64,000 bases of DNA from Clostridium kluyveri (GCF_001902295.1 NZ_CP018335.1:2356001-2420000), one strand, 5' to 3'; shown: positions 34,811 through 44,363, counted from the stretch's first letter. Notes: a model not told the origin generated them from the sequence alone. Numbers and translations: made by a program.

Positions 34811-36046
34811 CTAACCCCTCAGAATCTGTATGGAAGGCCCATTCATAAACTTACCGGCAACTTCATTTATATGCCAAGGTTTAATTTTGAATGCCTCTTC
34901 CCCTTTATCAAGAGAATAGTTCTCATCCATAAGTTCTTTTATGACATTTTCCTTGCAAAACTCAATGGATTTTTCTCTTTTAATTTCATCTTTTAATTTT
35001 ATACTTTTAATCTTATACTTTATTTCCAGGTTTTCAAAATACAAAGTGGAATACTTAAACTTCTCTATAACACTATTTACTGTAGATATAGCCCTATCTA
35101 TATTTTCCACAGAAGTTCCCATTTTTATAGAAAAAAGTTTTATTCCCCTTTCATTTTTCATACTGCTCCCCACCTCATAGGCAAGACCCTGGCAAGTTCT
35201 TATTTCATTGAAAAGCAAGCTCCCCACTCCCTGACCAAAAATGGTATTAACTACAGGAAGAACCCTGGCTTCTTTAAAGTTCAAGTGATGAATATCAAAT
35301 ATATATTGTATTTTTACTCCTTTTATGCCCGGTACATTTTCTATAAATATACCTTTTTTATTTTTTTCATACAGTACCTCTGAATTTTTATTATATTCTA
35401 TAAAACTTTTTTCACAACTTTTTTTCCAATGTCCAAAATAGCCTTTTATAAGATTATAAATATAATTAAATTCCAGGGAAGAACAAATACATATAACACA
35501 GTTTTCAGGCACATAAAATTTATGATAAAATCTTTTTATTTCATCTAAAGTGATGTTTTTAATACTATGTTCATTTCCTATTATGGTTTCCTTTATGCGC
35601 CTTAATTTAAATGAATTTTTAAAAAGCAAGTCTTCACAGTGCTGGTAAGAATTATCCTTCCATTCTTTTAGTTCCTGAAATATTATATTCATTTCTTCTT
35701 TAAAACCAGCCTTTGGAAAAGAAGCGTTTAAAATCATGTCGCTGTATAATTCAATTCCTTTATGTAGATCTTCAGAAAAGCAAGTTCCATAATAAATGGT
35801 ATAGGGATAGTTTGTCATAGCATTTTCAAATCCAAATATCCTGTCAAGCTGAATGTTTATATCATCCTCATTTCTCTTTTTAGTGCCCTTTGATATAACA
35901 TGCTCCAGTGCATGAGCAGTACCTTTTGAAAAATCCTCCCCTTCTTCTAAAGCTCCTGCATTAAATCCTATACAAACAGAAGATACTTTCCCTGGTCTAT
36001 ACTCATATAATAATTTAAGTCCATTGTCAAATATGTATTTCTCCAC
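34811..36046 (-). CDS. M16 family zinc peptidase
   Basis: The 411-residue protein has the inverted zinc motif HALEH at residues 45-49 followed by SKGTKKR, the pattern of M16 processing peptidases (PqqL/YmxG-like). The C-terminal half has the inactive homologous domain (GQGVGSLLFNEIRTCQGLAY). Bacterial members are thought to degrade peptides or process secreted proteins; the substrate is unknown. The start is a GTG after GGCAGGTGAAATA. No signal peptide is visible. Confidence 0.88.
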   Translation of the reverse strand: MEKYIFDNGLKLLYEYRPGKVSSVCIGFNAGALEEGEDFSKGTAHALEHVISKGTKKRNEDDINIQLDRIFGFENAMTNYPYTIYYGTCFSEDLHKGIELYSDMILNASFPKAGFKEEMNIIFQELKEWKDNSYQHCEDLLFKNSFKLRRIKETIIGNEHSIKNITLDEIKRFYHKFYVPENCVICICSSLEFNYIYNLIKGYFGHWKKSCEKSFIEYNKNSEVLYEKNKKGIFIENVPGIKGVKIQYIFDIHHLNFKEARVLPVVNTIFGQGVGSLLFNEIRTCQGLAYEVGSSMKNERGIKLFSIKMGTSVENIDRAISTVNSVIEKFKYSTLYFENLEIKYKIKSIKLKDEIKREKSIEFCKENVIKELMDENYSLDKGEEAFKIKPWHINEVAGKFMNGPSIQILRG

Positions 36047-36062
36047 TATTTCACCTGCCTCA

Positions 36063-36116
36063 AAAGTTAAGAGTTATGAGTTAATTTATCTTCACCATTC
36101 ATTCTTAATTCCCAAC
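36063..36116. repeat. Short palindromic repeat, TTAAGAGTG family
   Basis: GTTAAGAGTTATGAGTTAAT and TCATTCTTAATTCCCAACT arms with almost no centre; the copy reaches into the end of the DJ-1/PfpI gene. Confidence 0.55.
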
Positions 36117-36665
36117 TAAATTCAATAGCATATCTTTCCTTAAATTTTCTACACTTTCCGTGCCTGAGAGGTTTTCTAAAATTTTAAGGGCAAAATAAGG
36201 TGCTGTAGCAGGACCTCTGCTCGTTATTAAATTTCCCTCTTGAACTACTATTTCTTCACTGTAATTATAAGCTTGAAGTTCATCTTCAAATCCAGGATAA
36301 GAAGTTACTTTTCTATTATAAATTATTCCCGCCTTCTTTAAAACTATAGGTGCTGCACATATTGCAGCTATTATTTTATTCTCCCTGTCAAATTTTTTTA
36401 CCATCTCTATAACTTTTTCATTATCCCTTAAATTTACCGCTCCTGGCATACCCCCTGGAAGTATAATGGCCTCATATTCATCTTCATTTATATTTTGAAT
36501 TAGAGTCTCTGCTTTAACTACTACCCCATGTGCTCCTTTTACATCTTCTTTAGAACTTATAGAACAAATTCTACAATCTATCTCTCCTCTTCTTAAAACA
36601 TCTACACAAGTTAAAGCTTCTATTTCCTCAAAACCCTCAGCAAGTAAAATTATAGCTTTTTTCAT
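36105..36665 (-). CDS. DJ-1/PfpI family protein
   Basis: The 186-residue protein has the DJ-1 pattern: KAIILLAEGFEEIEALTCVD at the start, EAIILPGGMPGAVNLRD near residue 66, and the nucleophile elbow IIAAICAAPIVLKKAG with Cys103. Family members include deglycase- and chaperone-like proteins (YajL/ThiJ type). The Glu near residue 13 that tunes the cysteine is present. It is preceded by parC, 16 bases away, so it may be cotranscribed. The exact activity is not known. Confidence 0.9.
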   Translation of the reverse strand: MKKAIILLAEGFEEIEALTCVDVLRRGEIDCRICSISSKEDVKGAHGVVVKAETLIQNINEDEYEAIILPGGMPGAVNLRDNEKVIEMVKKFDRENKIIAAICAAPIVLKKAGIIYNRKVTSYPGFEDELQAYNYSEEIVVQEGNLITSRGPATAPYFALKILENLSGTESVENLRKDMLLNLVGN

Positions 36666-36681
36666 TATAACCCACTCCTTA

Positions 36682-39543
36682 TTATTTTATATATTTAACT
36701 TCTGCAATTCTATCTTCCATAACCACAAGCATAATATTTGAACCCCTGCCCCCTCTATTTTGAAGGGCAATATCCTTTGATCTTATCTGTTTTTTATCTC
36801 CTTTTACAGAAGTTAAATTTAATTTGCAATTTGCTTTTTCTTCCATAACCATAGAGTATATTACACTATCTTCTTCCTTTAAATTTATAGCTGTCACTCC
36901 AGAGGCTGACTTTCCCATAGAATTTATAGAATCTCCCTGAAATTTTATAGCCATACCTTTTTCAGTTATTAAAAGTATTTCATTTTTTTCTTTTCCATAC
37001 TCCACATTTACAAGAAAATCTTCATTATTTTTAAATTTATGTGCTGTATTCCATCCATTTACATCTTTGAACTCATTCAGTTCTGTCCTTTTTATCATAC
37101 CATATTTAGTAAAAAAATAAATATGTCCGTAATCAAAATTTTCTACAGAAATCATTTTTAATATATCTTGAGCACTTATTCCCATTAGTTCTCCAATATT
37201 TATGCCGCTGCTTTCAATTTGTTCAAACATAAAAGAGGGCATAGAAAAAACTCTCCCGCAAACTGTAAATACCAATATATTGCTTAAAGAATTTGTAAAT
37301 ACATTTTTGAAGGTTCTGCCGCTGTTTGAAATTTTAATTATCCCTGATTTATTTACATTTATATAAAAAGTTTCATACCCCGATTCTTCTGAAAGGTCCA
37401 TTTTTACTATCTTATCCCCTTTAACCAGAGAACAAAGTTCATTGGCAACTATATTTCTATCCTCTAGGGCAAGTTCCTGTACTTTTACAGTAAATTTAAG
37501 TCCAATTTTTGTTTCTACTTTAATAAAATCTAAGGATTCATTTCTATTCACCAGCTTTACATCTATAAGTTCTTCTTCTTTTTTTAGCCTTAGTGCCATA
37601 AGTTTGGTATACTTTGTAACAAATGCATTTGTTTCAGTTCTCTTTATACCTGCCATATTAGTGAAAAATATAAAATCCCGTGGTGAATTAAAATCCTCTA
37701 TACTATAAACTGCCACAATATTTTCTTCTGAAAGATTAATACCTTTTATTATATTTTCCAGTTTTTCTCCCTTTTCTCTCCACTTAAACTCTGGAATATC
37801 CATTCCCTTTATTTTATACATATTCCCTTTGTCAGTAAAAAACATAATTGTATCTTTTGTACTGGAATCTATAACATATTTATTAAAATCTCCCTCTCTA
37901 TATTCTATATCCTTAACTTCCCTGCTAGAACGATTGTAACTTTTCAAAGAAATTCTCTTTATAAATGCTTCCTTAGACATGGTAATAACTATATCTTCAT
38001 CTACTAAAATTTCTTCCACATCTATTTTTGCCTCTTCTTCCTCTTCAATAATGACAGTTCTTCTTTCCTCTCCATATTTTTCTGCAATCTCTGTCAATTC
38101 CTTTTTTATAACTTTTAAAATTTCCTTTTCACTATCCAATATTTTTGTAAGTTTTTTTATAATTTTTAAAAGTTCTCTGTGCTCCTTTTCAAAGGATACT
38201 ATTTCAAGTCCTGTGAGTCTGTACAGCATAAGTTCTAGAATAGCCTCTGACTGCTCCTTGGTAAATTTAAATTTTTCCATAAGATTTGAAGCCGCATCTT
38301 TTTTTGATTTAGAACTTCTGATAGTCTTTATAATCTCATCCATAAGCCCAATGGCTTTTATAAATCCTTCTACAATATGAAATCTGACTTTTGCTCCCTC
38401 TAATTCTTTTTCAGTTCTTTTTTTTATAATTTGTTTTTGGTATTTTATATAGTGCTCCAGTATAGACTTTAATCCCAGTGTAACAGGCTTTCCATCTGCC
38501 AGGGCCACCATATTAAAAAATATATTGCACTGCAGATCCGTCTTTTTAAATAAGTATTTTAAAACTTTTTGAGCTAAATTTTTATCCGTAGATTTTTTAA
38601 ATTCTATTACCGCTCTTATGCCGTTTCTATCAGACTCATCTCTTATATCGGATATAGGTTCTAAGGCCTTTATGTGCCTTTTATCTGCCGTCATCTCCGA
38701 AATAGTCTGAAGTAACCTGGCCTTACTTCTCCTATATGGAAACTCTGTTATTACTATTCCAAGTCTTCCATTATCAAGCTCTTCTATGGAAGTTTTAGCC
38801 CTTAAAGTAGCTTTTCCCTCTCCTGTAGTATAGGCACAAATTAAAGACTCTTTACCTATAATTATTCCTCCCGTAGGCAGGTCAGGTCCTTTAATATACT
38901 CCATAAGTTTTTCCGTGCTTATATCCTCACAATCAATATAAGCACAGGCAGCCTCTATTACTTCCTTTAAATTATGGGGCGGAATATTAGTTGCAAGTCC
39001 CACGGCTATACCAAAAGCTCCATTTACAAGCAAATTAGGATACCTTGCCGGAAGTACTTCCGGTTCTTTTTCAGAGCCTGAATAGTTATCTACCATATTT
39101 ACTACATCTTTTTCTATATCTCTTACCATTTCCATGGCAATAGGTGTGAGTCTTGCTTCCGTATAACGCATGGCTGCAGCACTATCTCCGTCCTGACTGC
39201 CCCAATTTCCGTGGCCGTCTATAATAGGCATTTTGGTTGTAAAATCCTGGGCCAGTATTACCATGGCATCATAGACAGAGGTATCTCCATGGGGATGGTA
39301 TTTTCCAAGTATATCTCCTACTATCCTTGCAGATTTATAATAGGGTCTGTCTGGAAATGCCTTTAACATATACGCTCCATAGATTATTCTCCTGTGCACA
39401 GGTTTTAATCCATCTCGCACATCAGGAAGTGCTCTGTCCTTTGCCACCTCTACCGCATAGGGCATGTAATTATCCGGCATGGCTTCTTCTATGGGAATTT
39501 TTATTATATTATTATCTTCTGGAATCAATGTATTTTTTGCCAA
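36682..39543 (-). CDS. parC: DNA topoisomerase IV subunit A (GyrA-like)
   Basis: The 953-residue type IIA topoisomerase A subunit has the winged-helix region (LPDVRDGLKPVHRRIIYGAY), the catalytic Tyr127 in SAAAMRYTEARL and a quinolone-region motif HPHGDTSVYDAMV with Thr88 at the position of E. coli GyrA Ser83. The C-terminal beta-propeller domain covers about 500-953. A degenerate GyrA box, QNRGGRG, is at residues 928-934, near the extreme end rather than in the first blade. With the parE gene upstream, the set looks like clostridial topo IV rather than gyrase, which is normally near the replication origin. The start is TTG after GAGGAGG. Confidence 0.85.
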   Translation of the reverse strand: MAKNTLIPEDNNIIKIPIEEAMPDNYMPYAVEVAKDRALPDVRDGLKPVHRRIIYGAYMLKAFPDRPYYKSARIVGDILGKYHPHGDTSVYDAMVILAQDFTTKMPIIDGHGNWGSQDGDSAAAMRYTEARLTPIAMEMVRDIEKDVVNMVDNYSGSEKEPEVLPARYPNLLVNGAFGIAVGLATNIPPHNLKEVIEAACAYIDCEDISTEKLMEYIKGPDLPTGGIIIGKESLICAYTTGEGKATLRAKTSIEELDNGRLGIVITEFPYRRSKARLLQTISEMTADKRHIKALEPISDIRDESDRNGIRAVIEFKKSTDKNLAQKVLKYLFKKTDLQCNIFFNMVALADGKPVTLGLKSILEHYIKYQKQIIKKRTEKELEGAKVRFHIVEGFIKAIGLMDEIIKTIRSSKSKKDAASNLMEKFKFTKEQSEAILELMLYRLTGLEIVSFEKEHRELLKIIKKLTKILDSEKEILKVIKKELTEIAEKYGEERRTVIIEEEEEAKIDVEEILVDEDIVITMSKEAFIKRISLKSYNRSSREVKDIEYREGDFNKYVIDSSTKDTIMFFTDKGNMYKIKGMDIPEFKWREKGEKLENIIKGINLSEENIVAVYSIEDFNSPRDFIFFTNMAGIKRTETNAFVTKYTKLMALRLKKEEELIDVKLVNRNESLDFIKVETKIGLKFTVKVQELALEDRNIVANELCSLVKGDKIVKMDLSEESGYETFYINVNKSGIIKISNSGRTFKNVFTNSLSNILVFTVCGRVFSMPSFMFEQIESSGINIGELMGISAQDILKMISVENFDYGHIYFFTKYGMIKRTELNEFKDVNGWNTAHKFKNNEDFLVNVEYGKEKNEILLITEKGMAIKFQGDSINSMGKSASGVTAINLKEEDSVIYSMVMEEKANCKLNLTSVKGDKKQIRSKDIALQNRGGRGSNIMLVVMEDRIAEVKYIK

Positions 39544-39555
39544 GAAAATCCTCCT

Positions 39556-39722
39556 CTTTTCAATTCACAATTCACAGTTCACGATTCACAATTGTGGAAG
39601 TTTTTCAGGTCATACTGAAAAACTGATTAAATTTATTTTGCCTGAAGGCAAAACTTCATTGATTGTGAACTGTGCAGTGTGCATCGTGCATTATCAATCC
39701 TGCATTGTGAATTTTGAACTGT
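39556..39722. repeat. Palindromic repeat array, AATTCACAGTTCAC family
   Basis: Left units CAATTCACAATTCACAGTTC and right units GTGAACTGTGCAGTGTGCAT flank two hairpins (GTTTTTCAGG / ACTGAAAAAC and TTTTGCCTGAAGGCAAAA). It fills the gap between parE and parC. Confidence 0.75.
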
Positions 39723-41672
39723 CTAAAATTCTGCATGTTTGTACATATATTTTTTTCTAGGTGCCACCACGTCTCCCATAAGTAAAGACACCATTTTTTC
39801 TGCCTTTATCACATCATCTATAGTTATCTGCTGCAGTGTTCTACTTTCAGGGTTTAAAGTAGTATCCCAGAGCTGATCCGGATTCATCTCTCCAAGACCT
39901 TTATATCTCTGTATCAAAGCTTTAGAACCTATTTCTCTTTTTGCCTGCAGGAGCTGATTATCACTGTAGGCATACTTTACTACCTCCTTGCCTCTTACCT
40001 GTTTATACACCTTATAAAGGGGAGGCAGTGCTATATAAAGATGTCCATTTAAAATAAGTTCTCTCATATATCTATATATGTAAGTCATCCAAAGGGCTCT
40101 TATATGATACCCATCTACATCTGCATCACTTAATATTATTATTTTGTCATATTTAAGGTCTTTTTCATTATAATTTTTCAGTATCCCCGTACCTATGGCA
40201 GTATTAAATATTTTTAACTCCTCACTGCCTAGAACATTTTCAAGTTTTTGTTTTTCTGTATTCATTATCTTGCCCTTAGAAGGCATTATAGTCTGAAATC
40301 TTCTGTCTCTGGCCTGTTTTGCAGATCCACCTGCAGAATCTCCTTCCACCACTATAAACTCACATTTTGAAGAATCTTTTAAAGTACATACTGCAATCTT
40401 ACCTGCAAGAGGTGCCGCCCCTTTACCTATTTTCTTCTTTTCCGCATCATTTATCTTTTTTATTTTTTCTCTCCTTGCGGCAGCATAAAGGGCATTATTT
40501 ATTATAATGGAAGCAGTATTTTTGTTATCCTCTATCCATTCTGAAAGTTTAGTATAGGAAAGATCATTCATTATAGTATATGCTTCACTATTTCCAAGCT
40601 TTGTCTTAGTCTGACCTTCAAACACGGGATTGTTTATGCTCACCTTAACTATAGCTGTCATTCCCTCTCTTAAGTCTTCTCCTTCAAATTCTCTGTCTTT
40701 TTCCTTTATCAAGTTTAACTTTTTAGCCCATTCCTTAAAGGCTCTGGTCATACCTGTTTTAAATCCACTTTCATGAGTCCCTGACTCTGTAGTTGGAATA
40801 TTATTTACATAACTTGCTATGTGATATGTAGTAGAATCTGTAAACTGTATACACACCTCCCCTTTCATTTTTATGCCTTCAACACTTCTCTCTCCTTGAA
40901 ATAGTATAGGCTCTTTGTGAAGAGGTGTTTTGCTTTCATTTAGATATTCTATAAAATCTAAAAGTCCTCTATCTGAATGATATTCTTTTTCAACTTTATT
41001 TTTTTCTTCCCAATGTATAAGTTTCAAAGTTATACCTTTATTCTGAAAAGCTAGTTCTTTCAGTCTTTCTTCTATTATGTCCAATTTAAAATCTATTGTA
41101 GAAAACACCTTATTATCTGGCATAAATGTTACTTTAGTTCCCGTATCATCAGCATTTCCTATTATTTTAAGGCCTGTTACAGGAGTTCCCGGCATAATTT
41201 TTTTAAGTGTACTATCATAGGCATATTCAAATTTCTGTTTATATATATGTCCATTTTGTTTTACTTCAACTTCCATCCAGCTGGAGAGAGCATTTACTAC
41301 CGCTCCTCCAACTCCATGGAGTCCTCCAGAAGTCTTATATATATCATTATTAAATTTACCTCCTGTGTGAAGGGACGTAAACACCATTTCAACTCCATTT
41401 TTTTTGGTTACAGGATGGGTTCCCGTAGGTATCCCCCTGCCATTATCTATTACAGACACACTTCCATCTTCATTTAATATGACACATACCTTATCTCCAA
41501 ATCCATTGGAAATTTCATCTATGGAATTATCTAGTATTTCCCATATACAATGATGGAGACCTTTACTGCCGGTAGATCCTATATACATACCTGGCCTGAC
41601 ACGTACTGGTTCAAGTTTTTCTAATGAAGTTAATGAACTAACATCATAAACGCTGCTTATTTTATCTCCCAC
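39723..41672 (-). CDS. parE: DNA topoisomerase IV subunit B (GyrB-like)
   Basis: The 649-residue ATPase subunit has the GHKL site (EILDNSIDEISNGFGD, VIDNGRGIPTG, GGLHGVGGAVVNALS) and the TOPRIM metal motifs (CEFIVVEGDSAGGSAKQARD, IILSDADVDGYHIRALW). The C-terminal part (RYKGLGEMNPDQLWDTTLNP) is standard. It is followed by parC, so the pair forms one unit. The start is GTG with AAGGAGGAATTTT ahead. Gyrase B is the alternative name, but the company of the parC-type partner favours topo IV. Confidence 0.87.
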   Translation of the reverse strand: MGDKISSVYDVSSLTSLEKLEPVRVRPGMYIGSTGSKGLHHCIWEILDNSIDEISNGFGDKVCVILNEDGSVSVIDNGRGIPTGTHPVTKKNGVEMVFTSLHTGGKFNNDIYKTSGGLHGVGGAVVNALSSWMEVEVKQNGHIYKQKFEYAYDSTLKKIMPGTPVTGLKIIGNADDTGTKVTFMPDNKVFSTIDFKLDIIEERLKELAFQNKGITLKLIHWEEKNKVEKEYHSDRGLLDFIEYLNESKTPLHKEPILFQGERSVEGIKMKGEVCIQFTDSTTYHIASYVNNIPTTESGTHESGFKTGMTRAFKEWAKKLNLIKEKDREFEGEDLREGMTAIVKVSINNPVFEGQTKTKLGNSEAYTIMNDLSYTKLSEWIEDNKNTASIIINNALYAAARREKIKKINDAEKKKIGKGAAPLAGKIAVCTLKDSSKCEFIVVEGDSAGGSAKQARDRRFQTIMPSKGKIMNTEKQKLENVLGSEELKIFNTAIGTGILKNYNEKDLKYDKIIILSDADVDGYHIRALWMTYIYRYMRELILNGHLYIALPPLYKVYKQVRGKEVVKYAYSDNQLLQAKREIGSKALIQRYKGLGEMNPDQLWDTTLNPESRTLQQITIDDVIKAEKMVSLLMGDVVAPRKKYMYKHAEF

Positions 41673-41711
41673 AAAATTCCTCCTTCAAATACTAAGCTGT
41701 TCTAAGAAAAA

Positions 41712-41738
41712 ATACCCTCTATTTGTTAAAGAAGGTAT
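41712..41738 (-). terminator. Terminator after the sensor kinase gene
   Basis: A 9-bp stem (ATACCTTCT / AGAGGGTAT, one G-U pair) followed on the minus strand by TTTTTTC, in the gap between the two-component operon and parE. Confidence 0.8.
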
Positions 41739-41783
41739 GCAACTTTAAAATTATTATATAAATAATACTCAGAACATGCAAAT

Positions 41784-42962
41784 TTATTTTACAGGAAAGC
41801 TGATTTTTATAACTGTTCCTATATCAAGTTCACTCCATACATCTATTGTACCCTGATGCATATCAAGTATCCATTTTGCAATAGAAAGTCCAAGTCCTGT
41901 ACCCCCGCTGGATTTTGTTCTTGACTTATCTGCTCTATAAAACCTTTCGAATATATGGGGAATATGCTCTTTGGAAATGCCTATACCTGTATCTGCTACG
42001 GTTATAACAGCAGTATTTGTATGCTGTATAAGATGGGAATCCAGTTTGACGGTTCCCCCTTTTTTAGTGTATTTGATGCTATTATCCATAAATATTCTTA
42101 GTGCCTCTTTAATAAGCTTCCTATCTGCGTATACACTAAATTTTTCATTATAATCACTTTCTATGTGGTGATCTTTATGGACTAATTTTGTCTCTCTTAT
42201 CAATTCATCAATAAGTTCACTAAGTATAAAATCTTCCTTTTGAACTTTTTGAGCGTTTTTATCTCCCCTTGCAAGAAATAAGAGCTTTTCCACTAGCTCC
42301 TTCATGTTTTCCGATTCACTTTTAATTGCATTAATGGATTCTTCTAGAACTTCCCTGTCATCCTTTCCCCACCTGTACAGAAGATTTGCATATCCTTGAA
42401 TTACAGAAATGGGGGTTCTGAGTTCATGAGATGCATCAGATACAAATTGATTCTGTTGTTCTACAGAACTTTCAATTCTATCCAGCATTTCATTAAATGT
42501 CTTTGCAAGATCCTTTAATTCATTTTTTGAACCCTTTACATTGAGACGTTTATCCAGGGCATTTATAGATATTTCCCTTACAGTATCTGTCATACTTTTC
42601 AATGGAGATAAAAATTTTTTACTGGCTTTTGAAACTACAATGGTAATAATAAATAATCCTATAACATTGGATATAAATATGATACCTCCTAAAATTGACA
42701 TATAATCAGCATTTATTCCCTTATCTATATAGTATTTGAAGCTGGCCATTATACAGACTCCTATTAGTGAGAAAACCATGATGAAACTGAATACATAAGT
42801 TATTGTAATTTTAAAAGTTAAGGAAAATCTAAATTTTTCTAAAATATTCCAAGCAATATCTTCTATAAGATCATATAAAAATTTAAAACTCACCTTTGAA
42901 AATGAAAATAGTATTTTTATGATTTTAAACAGTATTTTATACAGAGGTTTTCTATTATTCAT
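41784..42962 (-). CDS. Sensor histidine kinase, EnvZ/HPK1 type
   Basis: The 392-residue kinase has two membrane segments (FKITITYVFSFIMVFSLIGV near residues 50-70 and ILGGIIFISNVIGLFIITIV near 85-105), a HAMP linker (SPLKSMTDTVREISINALDK), the HisKA motif FVSDASHELRTPISVIQGYA with phosphorylated His near residue 182, and the ATPase boxes FMDNSIKYTKKGG, VADTGIGISKEHIPHIFERF and SGGTGLGLSIAKW. The extracellular loop is very short, so the signal is probably intramembrane or cytoplasmic. The ATG overlaps the regulator stop by eight bases. Confidence 0.92.
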   Translation of the reverse strand: MNNRKPLYKILFKIIKILFSFSKVSFKFLYDLIEDIAWNILEKFRFSLTFKITITYVFSFIMVFSLIGVCIMASFKYYIDKGINADYMSILGGIIFISNVIGLFIITIVVSKASKKFLSPLKSMTDTVREISINALDKRLNVKGSKNELKDLAKTFNEMLDRIESSVEQQNQFVSDASHELRTPISVIQGYANLLYRWGKDDREVLEESINAIKSESENMKELVEKLLFLARGDKNAQKVQKEDFILSELIDELIRETKLVHKDHHIESDYNEKFSVYADRKLIKEALRIFMDNSIKYTKKGGTVKLDSHLIQHTNTAVITVADTGIGISKEHIPHIFERFYRADKSRTKSSGGTGLGLSIAKWILDMHQGTIDVWSELDIGTVIKISFPVK

Positions 42963-43641
42963 ACCTAAATTGATACCCCACTCCACGAATGGTATATATA
43001 TACTTTTTGTTGAATTTATCATCAATTTTACTTCTCAAATAACGAATGTATACATCTACTATATTTGTATCTCCTAAATAATCATATCCCCAGACCTTTT
43101 CTAGAATATTTTCCCTGGAAAGTGCAATATCTTTATTTACCATTAAATACTTTAAAAGATCAAATTCCTTTTTTGTTAAATCTATTCCTGAGTTTTCATA
43201 TGTAACAATATGTCTGCCAATATCCATTTGCAGACTACCTGCGTTAATAATATTATTAATTTTTACATTATTATTGCTTTTATGTTTAAACACCACCCTA
43301 ATTCTTGCAAGAAGTTCCTCTATAGCAAAGGGTTTTGTCATATAATCCTCTGCACCTATATCAAGTCCCATAACCTTATCTGTAATATTATCCTTTGCAG
43401 TAAGCATAATAACGGGAATTTCCGAGGTTTGCCTGAGTCTTCTAAGTACTTCCATTCCATTAATGGAGGGAAGCATAACATCAAGTATTATAAGGTCATA
43501 GCTTCCTTTTAAGGCTTTTTCTAATCCCACTCTCCCATCTCCAGTCTGATCAACCATATACCCTTCATGTTCAAGTTCCAGCTGAACAAATCTGGCTATT
43601 TTTATTTCATCTTCAACAATAAGAATTCTTTCACCGGCCAT
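42955..43641 (-). CDS. OmpR/PhoB family response regulator
   Basis: The 228-residue regulator has a receiver domain (ILIVEDEIKIARFVQLELEH, phospho-acceptor Asp in YDLIILDVMLPSINGMEV near residue 51, Lys in DYMTKPFAIEELLAR) and a C-terminal winged helix (GIDLTKKEFDLLKYLMVNKD, GYDYLGDTNIVDVYIRYLRS). It forms an operon with the overlapping kinase gene. The ATG giving MAGERILI was chosen because AGGGGTG lies ahead; the GTG three codons earlier is part of that site. The stimulus and target genes are unknown. Confidence 0.93.
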   Translation of the reverse strand: MAGERILIVEDEIKIARFVQLELEHEGYMVDQTGDGRVGLEKALKGSYDLIILDVMLPSINGMEVLRRLRQTSEIPVIMLTAKDNITDKVMGLDIGAEDYMTKPFAIEELLARIRVVFKHKSNNNVKINNIINAGSLQMDIGRHIVTYENSGIDLTKKEFDLLKYLMVNKDIALSRENILEKVWGYDYLGDTNIVDVYIRYLRSKIDDKFNKKYIYTIRGVGYQFRYE

Positions 43642-43654
43642 TATATACACCCCT

Positions 43655-43676
43655 TTTCAGTTCACAATTCACAATC
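43655..43676. repeat. Short AATTCACAGTTCAC-family unit
   Basis: TTCAGTTCACAATTCACAA, a single arm without its partner, directly upstream of the response-regulator ribosome binding site. Confidence 0.5.
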
Positions 43677-43717
43677 TATTGTACTTAGTGTATGCTAAAT
43701 TTATTATACTATCAAGT

Positions 43718-43857
43718 GATTCTTAGGTTCAGGTGGAGTTTGCTCATGAGAAATACTTTTCTCCACCTGAATCTTAGAAGAACTTATCCAGGCGCGTAGC
43801 AGTGCTTATCCCCACTTTGAAGAAGCTGGGGTGTTAGCTAATTACAGCGTTCGGATA
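43718..43857. ncRNA. Candidate structured RNA or intergenic element
   Basis: A 17-bp stem (CTTAGGTTCAGGTGGAG at 43722-43738 with CTCCACCTGAATCTTAG at 43761-43777; one mismatch, one G-U) is followed by a compact domain. In that domain TTATCC (43784-43789) can pair with GGATAA (43852-43857), enclosing the hairpin CCCCACTTTGAAGAAGCTGG plus GG (43810-43831) and TAGC/GCTA contacts. The stretch is clearly richer in G and C than its surroundings and has no reading frame. It lies between the DUF4342 terminator and the response-regulator gene. The coding strand is unknown and I do not recognise a named RNA class. Confidence 0.5.
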
Positions 43858-43866
43858 AAATTTAAA

Positions 43867-43895
43867 GCCTGCTCTATGAAAAATCACAAGCAGGC
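43867..43895 (-). terminator. Terminator after the DUF4342 gene
   Basis: GCCTGCT / AGCAGGC 7-bp stem with a 15-base A/T loop, followed on the minus strand by TTTAAATTTTATCC. Confidence 0.65.
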
Positions 43896-43901
43896 CCCGG
43901 T

Positions 43902-44363
43902 TTAGGCATTATTAAATTCTTTTGTTATTTTATCTTTGACATCTGTGACTACATTTGTAACCTTGTCTATTTTACTGTTGATATTTAAATCTTCTCCATT
44001 TTCTCTATGAAATCTTATTTTACAACCTGTAACTAGGGCAATTATAAGAGATACTGCCGCCACTGGCATTGCCACTATGGCAAATATTGCTGCTAAAGTA
44101 GATGGTATATTCAATATGGTCTTTTTATCCTTTGATATTACAAATTTTATTTTATTGGCCCTAGTAATCAATCTTTTTACTTTTCCCATAAAATCTGAAT
44201 TGCCAGTACATTCCTTTTCCGGTTTAATCTTATCTTGTTCTTCAAGATAGGAAAGTGCTTCAACTATATCTCCATTACATTTTTCCAGTGCTTCTTTTGC
44301 TTCTTTATATCCTACATTAGCTCTTTTCCTCAATAGGTCAATCTGTTCAATACTAATTGACAT
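43902..44363 (-). CDS. DUF4342 protein with a UBA-like N-terminal domain
   Basis: The 153-residue protein starts with a UBA/TS-N-like three-helix domain (QIDLLRKRANVGYKEAKEAL, NGDIVEALSYLEEQ), as in elongation factor Ts. The DUF4342 part follows with a basic stretch and a hydrophobic segment (ILNIPSTLAAIFAIVAMPVA then AVSLIIALVTG, about residues 88-115) that is likely to be membrane associated. The end is a charged helix. The ATG at 44363 lies six bases after GGAGG; the upstream TTG is part of that site. The role is unknown. Confidence 0.85.
   Translation of the reverse strand: MSISIEQIDLLRKRANVGYKEAKEALEKCNGDIVEALSYLEEQDKIKPEKECTGNSDFMGKVKRLITRANKIKFVISKDKKTILNIPSTLAAIFAIVAMPVAAVSLIIALVTGCKIRFHRENGEDLNINSKIDKVTNVVTDVKDKITKEFNNA

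Noticed and set aside
39327..39626. Plus-strand frame with peptides like FTIHSSQFTI
   Set aside because: It is the translation of the palindromic AATTCACAGTTCAC repeat and the opposite strand of parC; similar peptides arise wherever this repeat is read through.
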